From the NCBI GenBank assembly GCA_050181295.1, contig JBFXDI010000164.1, forward strand, positions 1 to 8,173: a DNA stretch of 8,173 bases, in the 5' to 3' direction. The notes below the pieces were generated by a model that was not told the origin of the DNA, made no database searches, and saw only the letters and a program-made list of their open reading frames with translations. This document shows positions 5,838 through 8,173 of this stretch, piece by piece. Positions within the stretch are counted from its first letter, which is position 1. Each line of letters begins with the position of its first letter. Source of the DNA: JBFXDI01 sp050181295 (GTDB lineage Bacteria > Pseudomonadota > Alphaproteobacteria > Rhizobiales > Aestuariivirgaceae). Position numbers and translations under genes: made by a program.

Positions 5838-7001
5838 ATGCAGCCGAGATCTGCCGCCTTTCCCGCGTCCGAGCACAAGGAGAGACTGGCGCGTGCCCGC
5901 GCCGCCCTCAAGTCGGCCAGGATCGATGCCTGCCTGATGGTGGCGCCGGAGAACGTCTACTATTTCGGCGGCTACGAGAGCTGGGTCGGGGTCAACAGCC
6001 CACAGTTCCTGATCTTCACGCCGGGAGACGATGCGCCGACCATCATCCTGCGCAATGTCGACGTCCCTCTGGCGCGCGAGACCACGTGGGTCGGCGATGT
6101 CCGCTCCTATCATCTTCACACCGACGATGTGGCTGCGGCAGTGCACGAGATTCTCAAGGGGAAGGGCGTTTCGAAGGGCCGTATCGCTGTCGAGCTCCAG
6201 TCCTACGCCTTCTCGCATGCCATGGGGCGGCAGCTCGAGAAATCGCTCGGAGGCATGGAACTGGTCGACGCGACCGAGCTGCTCGGCGATCTGCGGCTCA
6301 TCAAGTCACCAGCCGAGATTGCGATGCTCGAGCAAGCGGCGCTGTTCACGCAGGCCGGCCTCGACGCCGTCCATGGCAAGCTCAAAGCCGACATGACCGA
6401 GATCGCGCTTGCGGCCGAGATCGAGGGTGCGATGCGCCATGCCGGTAGCGACTACTGGGCGATCCCGACGGAACTCGCCTCGGGCTGGCGCTCGCCCGGC
6501 GGCCACGCGACGCCCCGCGACAAGGTCATAGAGCCCGGCGACCTCGTGCATGTCGAGTTCGCGGGCGTGAGCCACCGCTATCACACGACGGCGCTCCAGA
6601 CGCTCGCCGTCGGCAAGCCGAGCGCCCGGGCGCGTGAAATCTACGATATCGCGCTTCAGTCGCTTCGCGCCGGCATTGCCGCCGTGAAGCCGGACGCGCC
6701 GGTCGCGGATGTCGAGGAAGCTTCGCTCGAACCGTTGCGGGCCGCCGGCATCGAGCATTCGGCGATGATGCGCTTCGGCTACGGCATCGGCATCGCCTAT
6801 CCTCCGGTGTGGCTCGAAACCCTTCAGATCAGCCGCGGCTTCGACCGCCGGCTCAAGCCCGGCATGGTCTTCGTCCTGCATTCCTGCGTCGAGCTTGAGG
6901 ATGAGGGGATCGGCATCGTGCAGGGCGGGACCTATCTCATGGAGAAGGATGGCCTGCGCATGCTGGCAGGTGCCGGCGACGCCGATCTCAAGGTCCTGTA
7001 G
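5838..7001 (+). CDS. M24 family (aminopeptidase P/creatinase/ectoine-hydrolase-like) hydrolase lacking canonical metal ligands
   Basis: This 387-residue protein has the two-domain layout of the creatinase/prolidase family. A creatinase-type N-terminal domain (about 13-155, with ACLMVAPENVYYFGGY at 31-46 and LRLIKSPAEIAMLEQA at 152-167) precedes a 'pita-bread' catalytic domain (about 168-387). The five usual metal ligands (D, D, H, E, E) appear replaced: Glu240 in VEFAG, Thr251 in YHTTALQT, Tyr315 in FGYGIGIAYPP, His348 in GMVFVLHSC and about Gln362/Gly363 in IGIVQGGTY. Metal-free members such as creatinase, and related hydrolases such as DoeA (ectoine hydrolase), cleave C-N bonds in small molecules instead of X-Pro peptides. 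A similar role on the imported compound is inferred. The ATG at 5838 follows GGAG (5826-5829) by 8 nt. The frame is open upstream to 4920, but only as a shadow of the permeases. It lies 23 nt after the second permease and 19 nt before the oxidoreductase, so co-transcription is likely. No signal peptide is seen. Confidence 0.88.
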   Translation: MQPRSAAFPASEHKERLARARAALKSARIDACLMVAPENVYYFGGYESWVGVNSPQFLIFTPGDDAPTIILRNVDVPLARETTWVGDVRSYHLHTDDVAAAVHEILKGKGVSKGRIAVELQSYAFSHAMGRQLEKSLGGMELVDATELLGDLRLIKSPAEIAMLEQAALFTQAGLDAVHGKLKADMTEIALAAEIEGAMRHAGSDYWAIPTELASGWRSPGGHATPRDKVIEPGDLVHVEFAGVSHRYHTTALQTLAVGKPSARAREIYDIALQSLRAGIAAVKPDAPVADVEEASLEPLRAAGIEHSAMMRFGYGIGIAYPPVWLETLQISRGFDRRLKPGMVFVLHSCVELEDEGIGIVQGGTYLMEKDGLRMLAGAGDADLKVL

Positions 7002-7020
7002 CGGCAAGCGCGAGGCTGAC

Positions 7021-8173
7021 ATGCCGATCACCGTCGATCCCGTAGCCTCCGACGCCGCACTCCCGCGCCGCGCGGACGTTGTCGTCATTGGCGGCGGCAT
7101 CATCGGGGCGAGCACTGCCTACTTCCTGGCCGAGCAGGGCCTGAAGCCGCTGCTCTGCGAGAAGGGCGTGGTCGCGGGCGAGCAGTCCGGCCGGAACTGG
7201 GGCTGGTGCCGGACCATGGGGCGCGACCCGCGCGAGCTGCCGCTGGCGATCGAAAGCCTGCGGCTGTGGCGGGGACTCAATGAGCGGATCGGCGCCGAGA
7301 CGGGCTTTCGCCAGATCGGCACCTTCTATGTCTGCCCGGACGCGGCGTCCTTCGCGAAACGCGAGGCCTGGCTTCCGCATGCGAAGGAGCACGGGCTCGA
7401 ATGCCACCTGCTGCGCGGGCAGGAGGTGCAGCGCCTGTTTCCAGGCGCGGCCACGGCCAGGAGCTGGACGGGCGGACTTCACACGCCGAGCGATGGTGTT
7501 GCGGAGCCGCGCATGGCGGCGCCTGCCATCGCCAATGCCGCACGTCGGCTCGGGGCGGGGGTCGTCACGGGCTGTGCGGTGCGTGCCATCGAGCGAAGCG
7601 CAGGTCGCGTTTCCCACGTGGTGACCGAGCGGGGCGAGGTGGCGTGCGACGCGGTCGTCCTCGCCGGTGGCGCCTGGTCCGGCCAAATGTGCCGCAGCCT
7701 CGATCTCAGATTGCCGCAGCTCAAGGTGCTGGCGACGGTCTTCCGCACGAGCCCCTGCCCCGATGGACCGGACGTTGCCGCCTGGGGGCCGGGACTTTCG
7801 CTCCGGCGGCGGCTCGACGGCGGCTACACGGTTTCCGAGGGACAGGTCATTGCGGAAATCGTGCCGGACAGCTTCCGGTTCTTCCGCGACTTCCTTCCTG
7901 CACTCAGGATGGAATGGAAGGGCATCAGCCTTCGCCTCAACGGGGCTTTCTTCCGTGAGTTAGGGAACCGCGGCGCGCACTCGCCGGACTCTGTCTCTCC
8001 CTACGAGCGCTCGCGCATTCTCGATCCACAACCCTGGCAGCGAAGCATCGATGCGGCTTTCAAGGGCCTGGTTGAAACCTTCCCGGCCTTCCGGTCGACC
8101 AGGATCGAGGAGAGCTGGGCGGGACTGATCGACGCGACACCCGACATCCTGCCCGTGATCTCGGGCGTCGAGA
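7021..8173 (+). CDS. DAO-type NAD(P)/FAD-dependent oxidoreductase, 3' partial
   Basis: The frame is open from ATG 7021 to the right edge, giving 384 residues without a stop. This is a D-amino-acid/glycine/sarcosine oxidase-fold flavoenzyme that likely oxidises an amine or N-methyl carbon. The dinucleotide-binding motif VVVIGGGIIGASTAYFLAEQG (20-40) has its ribose-binding acidic residue at Glu47. EQSGRNWGWCR (54-64) is the conserved second FAD-contact region of this subgroup. VVLAGGAWSG (212-221) is the ATG-like motif. SWAGLIDATPDILPVIS (365-381) is the characteristic C-terminal FAD-binding segment that normally precedes a final G-x-x-G-x-x-LAP-type stretch, so only a few dozen residues should lie beyond the window. 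GAGG at 7012-7015 is 5 nt before the ATG. Its place after the importer and the M24 hydrolase suggests it oxidises the substrate or a cleavage product. The electron acceptor (oxygen or a quinone) cannot be told from the sequence. Confidence 0.9.
   Translation, partial: MPITVDPVASDAALPRRADVVVIGGGIIGASTAYFLAEQGLKPLLCEKGVVAGEQSGRNWGWCRTMGRDPRELPLAIESLRLWRGLNERIGAETGFRQIGTFYVCPDAASFAKREAWLPHAKEHGLECHLLRGQEVQRLFPGAATARSWTGGLHTPSDGVAEPRMAAPAIANAARRLGAGVVTGCAVRAIERSAGRVSHVVTERGEVACDAVVLAGGAWSGQMCRSLDLRLPQLKVLATVFRTSPCPDGPDVAAWGPGLSLRRRLDGGYTVSEGQVIAEIVPDSFRFFRDFLPALRMEWKGISLRLNGAFFRELGNRGAHSPDSVSPYERSRILDPQPWQRSIDAAFKGLVETFPAFRSTRIEESWAGLIDATPDILPVISGVE

Noticed and set aside
4920..7001. Possible 693-residue permease/M24 fusion protein
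   Set aside because: The first 306 codons are an out-of-frame shadow of the permeases. A good ribosome binding site and the normal family start are at 5838.

Overview
The window is GC-rich, densely coding DNA with every gene on the + strand. Its strong G/C bias at third codon positions, short intergenic gaps and protein families suggest an alphaproteobacterium, probably of the Hyphomicrobiales (rhizobia, Bosea or Chelatococcus type). This placement is inferred from composition and gene style only. No RNA genes, insertion sequences, CRISPR arrays or phage genes were seen.

Layout: (1) positions 1-718 hold the C-terminal part of a luciferase-like (LLM class) flavin-dependent oxidoreductase, cut by the left window edge. 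It overlaps by ATGA (2) an M19 'membrane dipeptidase' homologue (715-1749). (3) A 108-nt intergenic region (1750-1857) carries a 12-bp perfect palindrome, a weak promoter-like stretch, an inverted repeat and a strong ribosome binding site. (4) A complete polyamine/opine-type ABC importer follows: periplasmic binding protein (1858-2910), a stable GC hairpin (2926-2952), ATPase (3003-4109) and two permeases (4109-4981 and 4987-5814). (5) An M24 aminopeptidase P/creatinase-fold hydrolase (5838-7001) comes next. (6) A DAO-type FAD-dependent oxidoreductase (from 7021) runs off the right edge.

Together this looks like an uptake-and-catabolism cassette for a small, probably cationic or amide/amine-containing nitrogen compound. 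The binding protein and transporter would import the substrate. The two flavoenzymes would oxidise it (amine oxidation, monooxygenation), and the two peptidase-fold proteins would cleave C-N bonds. The most unusual point is that both peptidase-fold proteins lack residues their families use to bind catalytic metals. The M19 protein lacks the HxD pair and the bridging glutamate. The M24 protein appears to have lost all five metal ligands, as in creatinase and ectoine-hydrolase-like members. These are therefore unlikely to be ordinary dipeptidases, and the pathway may be undescribed. The substrate cannot be read from the sequence.
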